Assembly (NCBI GenBank): GCA_019914945.1
Contig: CM034104.1
Coordinates: forward strand, 7,380,501-7,444,500
Length of the DNA stretch: 64,000 nucleotides
Source of the DNA: Typha latifolia
Lineage: Eukaryota; Streptophyta; Magnoliopsida; Poales; Typhaceae
Reading direction: 5' to 3'
A program made the position numbers and the translations under genes. This document shows, one piece after another, positions 22,036-32,944 of this stretch. The stretch's first letter is position 1, and every line of letters starts with the position of its first letter. Below the pieces are notes generated by a model. The model was not told the DNA's origin. It worked only from the letters and a program-made list of their open reading frames with translations, and did not search any database.

Positions 22036-22391
22036 CTAGATGAGTTATCTTATGTGATGTATTAGTGGACATCCTCTAAAATGTGTATGTATCCTTGTCT
22101 TACATTTTAGCAGGTGACTTTGTACTTGTATAATTATGTATATACCACTATTGTGTATATGTGGTTGTGAAAAGCTCTTGATGATTTATAGTGGCCTGTG
22201 TGGGGCCCAAGTAGGGTTATATGTATATTGTTGATAGTTAGACTTGAGTTATTCTTATTTTAGATGTTGTGGATAAAATTATGATGTTGATACAGGTTTA
22301 TTTGATTATCGGTTACTAACCAAATGGTCAGGTGCCATGCATGTGCCATGTAGGCTCGTGCCATGCACGTGTTTAGGGTTTGGGTGTTACA
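22036..22391 (+). repeat. Long LTR B1, right part
   Basis: It starts with the second ctaga copy of the A2 TSD and ends GGGTGTTACA at 22391, followed by cttgc (22392-22396), which pairs with 11579-11583. The end region recurs, inverted, at 42333-42546. Confidence 0.85.
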
Positions 22392-22968
22392 CTTGCAATC
22401 TAAAAAACTCGAACCAAAACTCACTGGTGAAGTTGCGATCCCGGTCTGACACGATCGTCCTAGGCATCTCATGCAACCGTGCCACGTACCGAACAAAAAT
22501 TTTAGCAACTTTCTTCACTGAAAATGGGTGCATCAATGCTATAAAATGAGCGTATTTGCTCAGCCTATCAACCATAATGAACACCACCGATTGGCCTCAA
22601 ACCTCTAGCAGGCCTTCAATGAAGTCCATGGAGATATCCTCCCAAATATGCTCCGGTATAGGTAGTGGTTGCAACAGCCTGCTTGGTTTGAGCTTCTCCG
22701 ATTTGACTCGTTGGTAGATTTGACATTCACGCACATATTTCTTCACGTCCGACTTCATTGTTGTCCATGTATAGCTTTGGGCCAGCCGCTTGTAGGTGCA
22801 TAAGACCCTTTCGTGGCCTACTATATGAGTATCATGGAAGTGTGCCATCAATGGTCTCCGTAGCCCCTCGTCTGCGGGTACCTTGATCATCCCACGCTTG
22901 AGTTCCAACCCGTCGCGCTCCTTATGCTCGGGGTGGCTCGATGGGTTCTCTCTCAGCTCCTACATGAG
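22392..22968 (-). pseudogene. A1 integrase N-terminal half
   Basis: Continues the frame cut at 11583. Motifs: [40 protein letters not shown] and, upstream, AHFHDTHIVGHE with CQIYQ (one zinc Cys changed to Tyr). Stops lie near 22590 and 22975. The sequence is clearly older than A2 by its damage. Confidence 0.88.
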
Positions 22969-23649
22969 TCAAACTAGATCACTATCCAATACGCTAGCTC
23001 TCTGCAGATCTGAGAAGAAGGGAAATGTTGGTGCTGAGAAAGAAGCGAGCTCACTTACGTCCCCTACACATAGGACTTCAAATAGCGGTTGCAATGCTGG
23101 CTCTTGTCGCGGTTGATTTCCATCCAACAGCACTCTCCAGTCATTACTCCAAAATGTAGGTGTCAGGTTTGTAAAATCAAATATCACGGGCCCCAAGCTT
23201 CGAAGCCATTGAGTCCTCAAGACAATGTCGGCACCCTGCATGGCCAACGGATAAAGATCTTACGTGAAAGTTTGGCCTTGCACCTTCAACTCCACACCTC
23301 TGCAAATAAAATCATCCCGCAATGTGGTGCCATCTCCGATCGTCACATCGAACCCGTCCGTGGGTTCCGACTCCAGCCCAATCTTCCTAAGAATCCTTTT
23401 GTCAATAAAATTGTGAGTGGAGCCAGTGTCGATCAAGATTCTCACTATGGTTTTGTTGACTGCACTGTTCACCCGCAAGGTCTTTGGTGCGGCTGTCCCG
23501 GAATAGGCGTTGAGGGAGATTTCGGCCATAATGTCTTCCATGGGCTGCTCCTCTGCTACTCCTTCTTGCTGCTCAGCCACACCCTCAACTTCAACTGCAA
23601 CCTCATCCTCAGCCTCCTCCAATCTATCTATTAGCATCACCGATCCCAT
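22969..23649 (-). pseudogene. A1 protease with the same RT-RNase H deletion
   Basis: Protease motif LIDTGSTHNFIDKRILRK and DIVLRTQWLRSLGP (normally LGTQ). After VLLDGNQP the frame passes through about 22 codons into SELASFSAPTFPFFSDL and then integrase, as in A2. There is no RT or RNase H. The joint lies at 23060-23115. Confidence 0.88.
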
Positions 23650-23837
23650 CGATTTAGCGCAGCGATGTCCACATACGAACTTCTCATCATAGCGAAAGTA
23701 TAGGCCTTTCCTCTTCGCTCCTCCACTTGAGCAGGTGTGAGTGCTCGTCCCGAACCTCTAGGTGTGTACTTCAATCATGGGAGGGCCTTAGGGGTGCTCA
23801 AGGAGGCACCATTGCAGCAGTAGCTCTTGGCACGCCG
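23650..23837 (-). pseudogene. A1 gag C-terminal remnant
   Basis: Only the end of gag remains. Its zinc knuckle reads YFRYDEKF then GHRC, with both early Cys changed to Tyr. It stops at about 23836 (RATAAMVPP) and joins an LTR at 23838, so the gag core, primer site and leader are deleted. Confidence 0.8.
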
Positions 23838-24732
23838 TGATACAATCTCCCCTTAGGCAAAGGTTCGATCTCTTCCAATTCTCTGATCTGGACTAGATCT
23901 GGCACGTAACTTTGAAATAAGATCTCGAAAGATACCGCCATCGGATCGATGTGAAATTGGGATATGTTGTAGCCCCAGAAATGAGCATTCCAACAAATCA
24001 AGTTTTAGGCAAATCGAATATGGGGATCTCGAGATATCGTCCGATTAGTGGATGAACATCAGGGTGGTCTGCTTAGGATCCGTGGATGGAGGCACGAGAT
24101 CCTAGGATGATAGTGGTTTGAGGTGGACTGGCATTTGTGCGGTGGCACCGGTGAAAAGTGGTAACGGAAAGGTTATGGTTGATGGAAGAGTTAGGGCAAG
24201 TGTTGGATAGATTGGAAGAAGGGGAAGGAGAGGGCTACCCCTAAGGGTCTAGGGTGATTGGCCGATCGAGGGAGGTTAGAAGCGGCGACGCCGGGGATTG
24301 AGAGAATGAGAGCGAAGAAGACGAAGGAGGCAAGGCTAAACTCAATTCTTCAATAATCAATAATGACCTCTGGTTGCCATCCACATCCTTTTAGAGGCTA
24401 ACCAACAACTCAAAATTAACCCTAAATAATACAATTTCGCCGACCGCGTTCGAACTCACCGAGTTCGCTCTTCTCTGGATTTGTGAACGCGATGCAGGCA
24501 TTCGAACGCGTCTGTTTTCCTTCTTTGGATTTGCGAATGCGATGTAGGCGTTCATAGTGCGTTTGAACGGGGCGTTCGAACGCACAATGCACACACTCAC
24601 AACCCGTTCACAACCGCGTTCACAACCGCGTTCGAACTCACTCCACCCGCATTTGAACGTAACTTACAGAAAACTTATTTTCTTCGAAATGAAATATTAA
24701 AACAAGAAACAAAGACACTCCTAAAGTGAATC

Positions 24733-25664
24733 TGAAAAACCCCTAGACACAAGTATGTATCTAAATACTAGGCAATGATATCACTCGTTCGCTTAAGTAA
24801 AAGTTCGTAGAAATATTAAGAACAAAAGCAGAGATGAACGCCAAGATTTTAACGTGGAAAACCCAAATGGAAAAAATCACGGATCCAAACTCGGATCAAA
24901 ACCAATCACTAGAATAGTAGCAATTACAAGTCTGACTCACAAAACAACCCGTCTATCCAAACGACTTTGTTCCACTCAGTCTTGCTCGCTAGAACCCATG
25001 ATTCACTACTTCTCGTGATTGAAGTCCAACCTCAGTAGCCCTCGAGATTGATCTTTCGTCTAGATAGCCCTTAAGACGAAAGATTAACTTTTGTAGATGA
25101 GTGGAATCTTGTTAGTTGAAGAACCGATGTAGCCTTAAGAAGTCTCCTTCAATAATGCTTCTTCAACCACCCTAGAGATAGGGCATCACAATCCTTATAT
25201 ATGATCTCCAAGATAGAGCCAAATCCAAGTCTTATCCGTACTCACGAAAGTTCAAGATTTTCAAACTTCATTGGTGCATTCGAACGGCATGACTTGATCT
25301 CAGGTGCGTTCGAACGCGACAGTTTGAATTCTTCAAGTTGCGTTCGAATGCATTTGTGAACACAGCTCTCAGTCTGTGTGAACGCAGTACCCGTATTCTA
25401 ACGCATTTGTGAACGCAGCTCTCGGTCTGTGTGAACGCAAGTACCCGCATTCGAACGCGTTTGTGAACGCAGCTCTCGGTCTGTGTGAACGCAGTACTCG
25501 CGTTCGAACGCGTTTGTGAACGCGGTGTGAACTTAACATCTTTTCCCCAATAATTTTGCAATTCTTCAAACCAGAGATATTCTAGACTTGTATAAAGCTC
25601 ATATATATGTAAAAATACACTTAGAATATTTTGTACACAATTGCCAACAATTAAAATCCTAATA
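24733..25664 (-). mobile_element. Solo copia LTR C1 with TSD gaatc
   Basis: 932 bp from TGAAAAACCCC to CCTAATA (TG to TA change at its 5' end), flanked by gaatc (24728-24732, 25665-25669) inside the A-family LTR. Same family as the C0/C3 LTR. A TATATA element lies near 25197, and a palindrome cluster at 25268-25540 precedes it in minus-strand reading. Confidence 0.92.
25268..25540 (-). promoter_or_regulatory. Palindrome cluster of copia LTR C1
   Basis: Repeated CGTTCGAACGC and CATTCGAACGC boxes alternate with the phrase 'gtgaacgcagctctcggtct', about 60 bp apart. It sits upstream of TATATA in minus-strand reading. Cores near 25279, 25309, 25449 and 25503 are intact. Confidence 0.6.
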
Positions 25665-25708
25665 GAATCCATGCTCGAGATGATATTGGTAAAATCCGAA
25701 TCGTATCA

Positions 25709-26122
25709 ATCCACCATGCTTTCGCAACCTTGTCCTCAAGGTTTGAAATTTGGGAAGCGATCCTGGAACTCTGACTCAAGCTCCTCCATGGTATAATCTT
25801 CTGCATTGGTTCCCCACATATGTGAAAATAAAGGAAATTTTGGTGCTGAAAAAGCGGCAAGCTCGCTTGTGTCCGGTAGGCGCGAAAGGTTATCAGCCGC
25901 TCGATTCTCGATCCCTTTTTAATAGACTAATTCGTAGTCATACCCAAGGAGTTTCGTGACCCACCGTTGTTGGGTTGTTGCTAAGTGCATCTTGAGCTGT
26001 CTCAAGGTTTCATCTCTATCAGCAAGTTCCAAGTCAAGCTCGGTCCTATCCGCTGCCGCAAGTCTATTGTAGGCACGCAAGACAGGGAAAGTGCGACCAT
26101 AAACCGTCTCAAAGAGGGTCAT
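25709..26122 (-). pseudogene. Gypsy A1b pol remnant: integrase piece fused to RNase H end
   Basis: Starts at the PPT side of the shared LTR with GCGAAAGCATGGTGG (tRNA-like, complement 25711-25725). The minus strand then reads MTLFETVYGRTF..LKMHLATTQ (integrase) joined straight to QRWVTKLLGYDYELVY and RAADNLSRLPDTSELAAFSAP (end of RNase H). It shows that relatives with RNase H existed. Order is scrambled; stop near 25920. Confidence 0.75.
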
Positions 26123-27663
26123 CCTCAGTCGAGCTTGGATACTTGTACTCCTACTAGCCCAAGGTGGAATTCAAGTCCGTCTACATTGAGTCCACTTGGT
26201 CTCGGGTGGTCGAACCAATTGACTCAATGTCAGTTCCGCAATAGAAATATGGTGTATCCGATTGCGCTCGGGAGGTCGAGTTAGATGTAGTTGGTGGATC
26301 TAGATTAGGTCCTCCCAGTGACTCAAGTTAGGTTCAAATAGCCGAACTGATTGTTGGTTGTGCTCATAATCTTTCTGCCCACTCCATGAATTAGGATCTA
26401 AATTAAATGTATGCTACTCTAAGCAAACTCGTCTTAAGTCAAGTAGAGGGTTTCTGATCGTGTCCCTTAGTTGACTTAACTGAGTCCCAAAGTCCAGAGA
26501 TGACTCACGCTCAACTTGACCCCTTTGGCTCATAGGTCCAACCCAGCTCATGTCTAGCAATTCCACCTAGTCAAGCCCAACCATATAGCCATCTTGAAAT
26601 TCTAACCACTTAGGGTTTTAAAAAAAGTTAGAAACCCCTAATATTTCTTCCATAATTTCATCTCCACCAGCCGTTGCCATAGGAGTTGCCTTGCCACTTG
26701 TCAGCCTTGGCTAAGTAGTGACCACCTCTAGTAGTTGCTTTAGCAGGGTTCCCGATGGTGTGGCGGCAGTCGGCGGCGATGGAAGGCTAAAGTTGGCCCA
26801 AAAAGTGAAATCTTCATCTCCTTCTTCTTTGTCCTATCGCAGCAATGGCAAGAAGCTTTCAGCTGTCTGGGTGAGAAAAGCAACAGCCCGCGAGGTCTTT
26901 ACGGGGCTATCAGCAGTTGGTGCTGCCATGGGTGGAAGATCGCGGCCTTCTCCTTTGAGTTGTAGCTTGGCGAGGAGCTACAACGTCATCGCCGGTGACA
27001 ATGCTGTCGCGGTCGACTGTCGATTGACTGAGGAGAATGGTGGAAGGTCGTTGGAGGCCATATGTGATTTCTTTCTAGTTGCCGACTCGCCGTGGTTGCA
27101 AAGGGAGGTGGTGTAAGGAAGCCCAAGTGTCGGAACTTGCGGTTTCGAATCATCTCCCTCACCACTGATGAGGATTCCTTACGAGGGACATCCAGCGGGC
27201 ATGTGTGGTCTTTCTCCATTCAACAATGAATTGCATGGTTGTCGACTCGTCAAAGAACTCCATTCTGACGTCAAAAAAACATTTCCAATCGTTGAGCTCG
27301 CCGGAGGAAACTGCTGCTTTGAAGCTGGACTCTTTGTCGTTTCTGCAGGGATCGGGAATGGTGCAACCAGCCCTTCGCAGTTTATCGACGAGATCTCCGT
27401 TGCATGGGAAGATGTGGAGGTTCTAAGGGCTGCTATAATGGTTGAGGATCCCATTGTAGCCAGTGGCAGTTCATTGCGGTTGACCATGGGTCAGGTGTAG
27501 AAGCTCGATCTTGCTATATAGCCAAACTCTCACCTATTTTTGTGGGGAACAGGAAGGCCGTGGAGAATGTTGGGTATGCTGCGGAGGGCTCCCCATGCTG
27601 CCTTGCGATTGCCATGCTGGTTGAAGAAGGTTTCACCCATGCTTGTATTTCCCGAATCATCTC
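26123..27663. other. Unassigned 1.5-kb stretch
   Basis: I recognise no protein domain or LTR boundary. The left part (to about 26650) repeats phrases like 'aagtccgtctacattgagtc' and resembles the GC-skewed 'cagccc' text of Tekay-type LTRs. The right part has two modest plus-strand frames (26718-27116, 133 codons; 27168-27500, 111 codons), Ser/Gly/Ala-rich and without known motifs. A captured gene fragment or LTR leader are both possible. 'cgaatcatctc' occurs at about 27144 and again at 27652 beside C2. Confidence 0.35.
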
Positions 27664-28385
27664 TAAAAAACCCCTATACACAAGTATGTATCTAAAAACT
27701 AGGCAATGATATCACTGGTTCGCTTAAGTAAAAGTCCGAAGAAATATTAAGAACGAAAGCAGAGATGAACGCCAAGATTTTAACGTGGAAAAACTCAAAT
27801 GGGAAAAAACCACGAATCCAAACTCGGATCAAAACCAATCGCTAGAACAGTAGCAGCTATAGGACTGACTCAAAAAATAACCCGTCAATCCAAACGACTT
27901 TGTTCCTCTCAGTCTTGCTCGCTAGAACCCACGATTCACTGCTTCTCATGATTGAAGTCCAACCTCAGTAGCCCTTGAGATTGATCTTTCGTCTAGATAG
28001 CCCTTAAGACGAAAGATTAAGTTTTGTAGATGAGTAGAACCTTGTTAGTTAAAGAACCTATGTAACCTCAAGAAGTCTCCTTCAATAATGCTTCTTCAAC
28101 CACCCTAGAGTTAGGGCATCACAATCCTTATATATGATCTCCAAGATAGAGCCAAATCCAAGTCTTATCCGAACTCACGAAAGTCCAAGATTTTCAAACT
28201 TCGTTGGTGCATTCGAACGCGGCCCGAATGCGTTCGAACGGCCTAACTTGATCTCAGGTGTGTTCGAACGGGCCCAAGTGCGTTCGAACGAGACAGCTTG
28301 AATTCTTCAGGTTGCGTTCGAATGCGTTTGTGAACGTAGCTCTCGATTTGTGTGAATACAGTACCCGCGTTCGAACGCACCTGGG
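27664..28385 (-). repeat. C2 3' LTR, partial
   Basis: Begins TAAAAAACCCC (decayed TGAAAAACCCC) and runs through the TATA region (near 28130) into the palindrome cluster (28208-28380), where it breaks off. A 15-bp piece of plus-sense gag, 'tgggatgactcagatg', sits at the breakpoint, typical of a repair or template-switch join. Confidence 0.78.
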
Positions 28386-29302
28386 ATGACTCAGATGTAC
28401 TGCGCAGAAACAAAAATAGGAGTAGCTTCAATTATATCAGTTGTGGATTCATCTATTATAACATTAGCAGATTCCATAATAGTAGAAGTATCAAGATTAA
28501 TTACTCTGTAGGCTCTGCTAATATTAGAATACCCTAAGAAAATGCCTTCGTTACTTATAGTGGCAAATTTAGTTAAATATTCTCGATCACGCAAGATATA
28601 GCATTTACTACCAAAAACTCGAAAATATTTAACACTAGGTTTCTTACCTTTTCAAATTTCATATGCAGTCATTTTTGTACCTGGTCTTAGATAAACACGA
28701 TTTATCACATGTACCGCTGTATTGATCACCTCTGCCCAAAATATTTTAGTAACCCTTTTAGCGTGAAGCATAACCCTAGTCATTTCCTGCACAACTTGGT
28801 TCTTTCTTTCCACAATCCCATTCTGTTGTGGAGTTATAGGAGCTGAAAATTCATGTTAAATACCAAGAGAATCGCAAAATATGAAAAAAAATTCTTTTTC
28901 AAATTCTCTACCATGATCAGAATGAATCATAACTAGGGTAGTAGATTTTTCATTCTGCAATTTTAAGCATAGTAATTTCAAAACTTCAAGGGTTTCAGAC
29001 TTCTCACGTAGAAAGGCAACCCAGTTATATCTGGAGTAATCATCGACCATTAAGAATATATATCGTTTACCTCCAAGACTTTCCGGTTTTGTTGGACCCA
29101 TCAAGTCCAGGTAAACTAATTGTAGCGCAGGGTTAGTGGTAGCTGAATTTACCTTCTTGTGTGAGATCCGAATTTATTTTCCAATTTGACACGAACCGCA
29201 CACTCTTTTTGAGATTTCTTTCATCTTAGGTATTCCTCTTACCACTTCTTGTTTGGACAGAATAAATAATTCCTTGTGATTCACATGTCCAAGACGTTGA
29301 TG
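28386..29302 (-). pseudogene. C2 integrase and pol linker
   Basis: The linker frame (28594-28391) reads MRDREYLTKFATIS and GYSNISRAYRV. The integrase core (29104-28856) has MVDDYSRYNW and MIHSDHGREFE; VERKN follows near 28805. Several stops. The HHCC part near 29160-29300 (CGSCQIGK-like) is frameshifted. Confidence 0.82.
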
Positions 29303-29918
29303 TCAAAGATCTGCAATGTCGAAAGAGGCACTGTTACATTTCAATTTATATGAAGATCCAACAACATAGCAATTATCAGATATTCTAAATCCATAACATA
29401 TAACATTACCATCATGATCTAGAATGGTACAATCAGTTTTGGAGAATTTTACCTCATAATCTTCATCACAAAATTGACTGATGCTTAGAAGATTTGCTTT
29501 CAAGCCCTTAACATAAAGAACATTTTCAAGAATAGGAACCCGTGGAGAACTTACCTTTCCATTACCTATTACCTTGGATAAATTACCATCTCCGAATGTC
29601 ACAACTCCCCCTTCATGTTTTTCAAAATTAGAAAATAAGGACTTGTCGTTGTGAACGGTTGTATGCTCAACATAACATTTCAAATCACTTTTTCTTGACC
29701 CATATGGCCTTTGTTTTCGTCCCATAAATGAAAGCACTTCTAGGTTTTTGCAAAAATTTGCAATGAGGTCGAATATGGCCTAGAATACCGCAATGATAGC
29801 ATGTCGGAACAAACCCTTTTTCACTCACCTTTTGTCGAGGAGTGTGACTAAAGTTTACATTTGGTGCCGTTGAAGATTCACCAGTTTGTAGATTCAACTT
29901 CAGTTTAGAAGCATTCAT
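29303..29918 (-). pseudogene. C2 gag end, protease and pre-integrase remnants
   Basis: Frame 29918-29685 has knuckle CYHCGILGHIRPHC and the phrase KTKAIWVKK. Frame 29737-29303 jumps from there to DKSLFSNFEKHEGGV, so the protease motif DSG is deleted, and it ends in the pre-integrase region (DCTILDHDGNVICYG). Confidence 0.82.
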
Positions 29919-30154
29919 CAGCCTTCATTTTAGAAATGTCACTTCCTTATGCAATCGCTCTAGTTCAATTTCATCAAACTTCATTTTATTTTTCGCATTG
30001 TCAAGTTGTTCAAAAAGGTCTTTGACACGTTCAAGTTCTAATTTGTACTTCTCCTCAAATTGAATTCTTTCTGGTTCGATTACCTTGAGTCGTTGAAGTA
30101 GTCTAAGATTGCTTTGCTTGAGTTTAAACAACTCCAGGTACAAGTCATTATATG
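29919..30154 (-). pseudogene. C2 gag coiled-coil piece
   Basis: Frame 30143-29925 reads NLRLLQRLKVIEPERIQFEEK with Leu/Glu heptads, matching C0 gag near 5650-5750. Cut at 30155. Confidence 0.8.
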
Positions 30155-30281
30155 TGTTAGGTTTTTAATTGTTGGTAATTATGTACAAAATATTCTAAGT
30201 ATATTTTTACATGTATATGAGCTTTATACAAGCCTAGAATATCTCTGGTTTGAAGAATTGCAAGATTATTGGCAATTGAGT

Positions 30282-30585
30282 TCACACCGCGTTCACAAAC
30301 GCGTTCGAACACGGGTATTTGCGTTCAAACAGACCGAGAGCTGCGTTCACAAACGCGTTCAAACGCGAGTACTTGCGTTCACACAGATCGAGAGCTGCAT
30401 TCACAAACGCGTTCAAATGCAGGTACTACGTTCACATAGACCGAGAGCTGCGTTCACAAACACGTTCGAATGTAACTTGAAGAATTCAAGCTGTCGCGTT
30501 CGAACGCACTCGGGCCCGTTCGAACGCACCTGAGATCAAGTCAGGTCATTCGAACGCACCCAGGCCGCGTTCGAACGCACCAATG
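30282..30585 (+). promoter_or_regulatory. Palindrome cluster of C3 LTR
   Basis: GCGTTCGAAC boxes alternate with 'agaccgagagctgcgttcac' phrases spaced about 60 bp. Intact TTCGAA cores near 30303, 30469, 30499, 30519, 30549 and 30571. It ends about 70 bp before TATATAA. Confidence 0.65.
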
Positions 30586-30652
30586 AAGTTTGAAAATATT
30601 GGATTCTCGTGAGTTCAGATAAGACTTGGATTTGGCTCTATCTTGCAGATCA

Positions 30653-30659
30653 TATATAA
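30653..30659 (+). promoter_or_regulatory. C3 LTR TATA box
   Basis: TATATAA in 'gatcatatataaggattg', conserved in the other C-family LTRs. Confidence 0.7.
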
Positions 30660-31124
30660 GGATTGTAATGCCCTATCTCTAGGGTGGTTGAAGAAGTATT
30701 ATTGAAGGAGACTTCTTGAGGCTACATCGGTTTTTCAACTAACAAGGTCCTACTCATCTACAAAACTTAATCTTTCATCTTAAGGGCTATCTAGACGAAA
30801 GATCAATCTCGAGGGCTACTGAGGTTGGACTTCAATCAAAGAAGCAGTGAATCGTGGGTTCTAGCGAGCAAGACTGAGAGGAACAAAGTTGTTTGGATCG
30901 ACAGGTTGGTTTGTGAGTCAGTCTTGTACCTGCTACTATTCTAGTGATTGGTTTTGATCCGAGTTTGGATCCGTGGTTTTTTTCTGTTTGGGTTTTTCCA
31001 TGTTAAAATCTTGGCGTTCATCTCTGCTTTCATTCTTAATATTTCTACGGACTTTTACTTAAGCGAACGAGTGATATCATTGGCTCATATTTAGATACAT
31101 ACTTGTGTCTAGGGGTTTTTCAAT

Positions 31125-31136
31125 TAGTATTAGAGC
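31125..31136 (+). promoter_or_regulatory. C3 primer-binding site
   Basis: TAGTATTAGAGC, two transitions away from TGGTATCAGAGC, two bases after the LTR. Confidence 0.75.
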
Positions 31137-31171
31137 AGGTTCTCTCACCCTTTGAGAGAGATCAGATAGGC

Positions 31172-32475
31172 ATGGATTTTCATAGAGATGGAGCATCATC
31201 TATTAGACCTCCTATCCTAGATGGATCAAATTATGGATATTGGAAAGCTAGGATGAGAGCTTACTTGAAGTTTATAGATGAAAGAGTATGGTTTGTCGTT
31301 CTGAACGGTTTTAGGCAAAAGTTACAGCTATTGAGGAAAGTAGGGGCATCGAATCTATAAAAGTTGAACAATTGGTAGAAAATCTACAAACATTTGAGTC
31401 CAGTCTTTTAAAACCGAGGAAGTCCAAAGAGATTGCCCTATCCATAGTTGAACAAAATATAGAGGAGTCTGATGATGAAGGTGATTTAGATGTTGATATG
31501 TTGGCTATGTTCGTCAGAACGTTTAATAAATTCTTTCGGAAGCCAAACAAGTTGAATGCTGAAAAACTTGAGAAAAGAAAAGCCTTTATGAAAAAGAAGA
31601 ATACTGTGAGTTCGAATGCAGGTGTGAGCAACAACAGTGTCAAACAGAAAAATAAGAATTCTGAGAATAAAGTTTGATGTTTTGAATGTTCTGATTTTGG
31701 ACACATAGCACAAGAATGCCCTAATCGCCATAAGAAAAAGGGTAAAGCTATGAAAGTTACTTGGGATGACTCAGATGAATCTGATGATGATTCTAAAAAA
31801 GACGAAGAAAACTTTGTAGCTTTTGCCTCTTCTCCACTTAATATTGATTATGTTGTTGATACTAATAGTACAGATGATTAGGATATGTTATCAGCTGAGG
31901 AAGATGAATCTGTCATTCAAAAGGCATATAATGACTTATACCTAGAGTCGTTTAAACTCAAGAAAAGCAATCGTATACTACTTCAACGACTCAAGGTAAT
32001 CAAACCAAAAGGAATTCAATTTGAGGAGAAGTACAAATTGGAACTTGAACGTGTCAAAGAACTTTCTGAACAACTTGACAATGCAAAAATAAAATGAAGG
32101 CTGATGAAATTGAACTAGAACGACTGAATAAGGAAGTGACATTTCTAAAAGGGAAGAACAAACTTGACGAGATTTTAAAGGCTCAGATCTCTGGAAAAGA
32201 CAGGTATGGTGTTGGATACACTAGAAATTCAAATAATAATAAAACTGTCTTCCTTTCAGCAGGTGTACAAAAGGAAGAATATCTGAAGTCATCAACCGCA
32301 TTTACAAAACAATCCTAGATGAATGCTTCTAAACTGAAGTTGAATCTACAAACTGGTGAATCTTCAACGGCACCAAAGGTAAACTATAGTCACACTCATC
32401 GACAAAAGATGAGTAGAAAAGATTTTGTTCCGATTCTAGGGCATTCTAGGGCATATTCGACCTCATTACAATTTT
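31172..32475 (+). pseudogene. Copia gag, C3
   Basis: Start ATG at 31172 (MDFHRDGASSIRPPILDGSN). YGYWKARMRAYLK is followed at about 31310 by an internal deletion to QAKVTAIEE-like sequence, so most of the UBN2 core is lost. Knuckle CFECSDFGHIAQEC at about 31679, just after a TGA; acidic stretch; coiled coil (31960-32150). Further stops near 31880, 32097 and 32318. Confidence 0.86.
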
Positions 32476-32944
32476 TTGCAAAAACCTAAAACTGCTTTCA
32501 TTTATGGGATGAAAGCAAAGGTCATATGGGTCAAAAAAAGTGATTTGAAATGTTATGTTGTGCATACAGCCTTGAAAGCTTTAAATTCTGATTTGTGGTA
32601 TTTAGACAGTGGTTGTTTAAGACATATGTCGGGTGACAAGTCGTTATTTTCTAATCTCGAAAAAATATGAAGGGGGAGTTGTGACATTCGGAGATAGTAA
32701 TTCATCCAAGGTAATAGGTAAAGAAAAGGTAAGTTCTCCGGGGGTTCCTATTTTTGAAAATGTTCTTTATGTTAAGGGCTTGAAAGCAAATCTTCTAAGC
32801 ATCAGTCAATTTTGTGATGAAGATTATGAGGTAAAATTCCCCAAAAATGATTGTACTATTCTAGATCATGATGGTAATGTAATATGTTATGGATCTAGAA
32901 TATCTAATAATTGCTATGTTGTTAGAACGTCACATAAACTGTAA
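32476..32944 (+). pseudogene. Copia protease and pre-integrase, C3
   Basis: WYLDSGCLRHMSGDKS holds the catalytic DSG. A one-base shift at about 32665 (EKI, then KKYEGGVVTF) splits the frame. Ends in the pre-integrase phrase NNCYVVRTSHKL. Confidence 0.85.

Larger units (their letters stand above)
23838..25708 (-). repeat. A-family LTR shared by A1 and A1b, split by C1
   Basis: LTR sequence covers 23838-24732 and 25670-25708, ending TCGTATCA. To its left lies A1 gag (5' LTR position); to its right lies a PPT and pol end (3' LTR position for another element). One LTR therefore serves two elements in tandem, as after LTR-LTR recombination. A palindrome cluster lies at about 24436-24650. Confidence 0.75.
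27664..30154 (-). mobile_element. Copia C2, deleted for RT and cut in gag
   Basis: Minus-strand copia of the C family: gag coiled-coil part, zinc knuckle, protease remnant, pre-integrase, integrase core, then a direct jump at about 28385 into the middle of an LTR. RT and RNase H are missing. The gag end is cut at 30155 by the C3 LTR. Confidence 0.85.
30155..31122 (+). repeat. C3 5' LTR, complete
   Basis: 968 bp from TGTTAGGTTTTTAATTGTTG to GGGGTTTTTCA. Contains the palindrome cluster (30282-30585), a TATA box at 30653 and conserved leader blocks ('gggctatctagacgaaagat' near 30785). The best reference LTR of the family in this window. Confidence 0.9.

Noticed and set aside
26718..27116. 133-codon frame as a functional gene
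   Set aside because: No domain, no clear promoter, Ser/Gly/Ala-rich composition and flanked by retroelement debris; kept only as an unassigned region.
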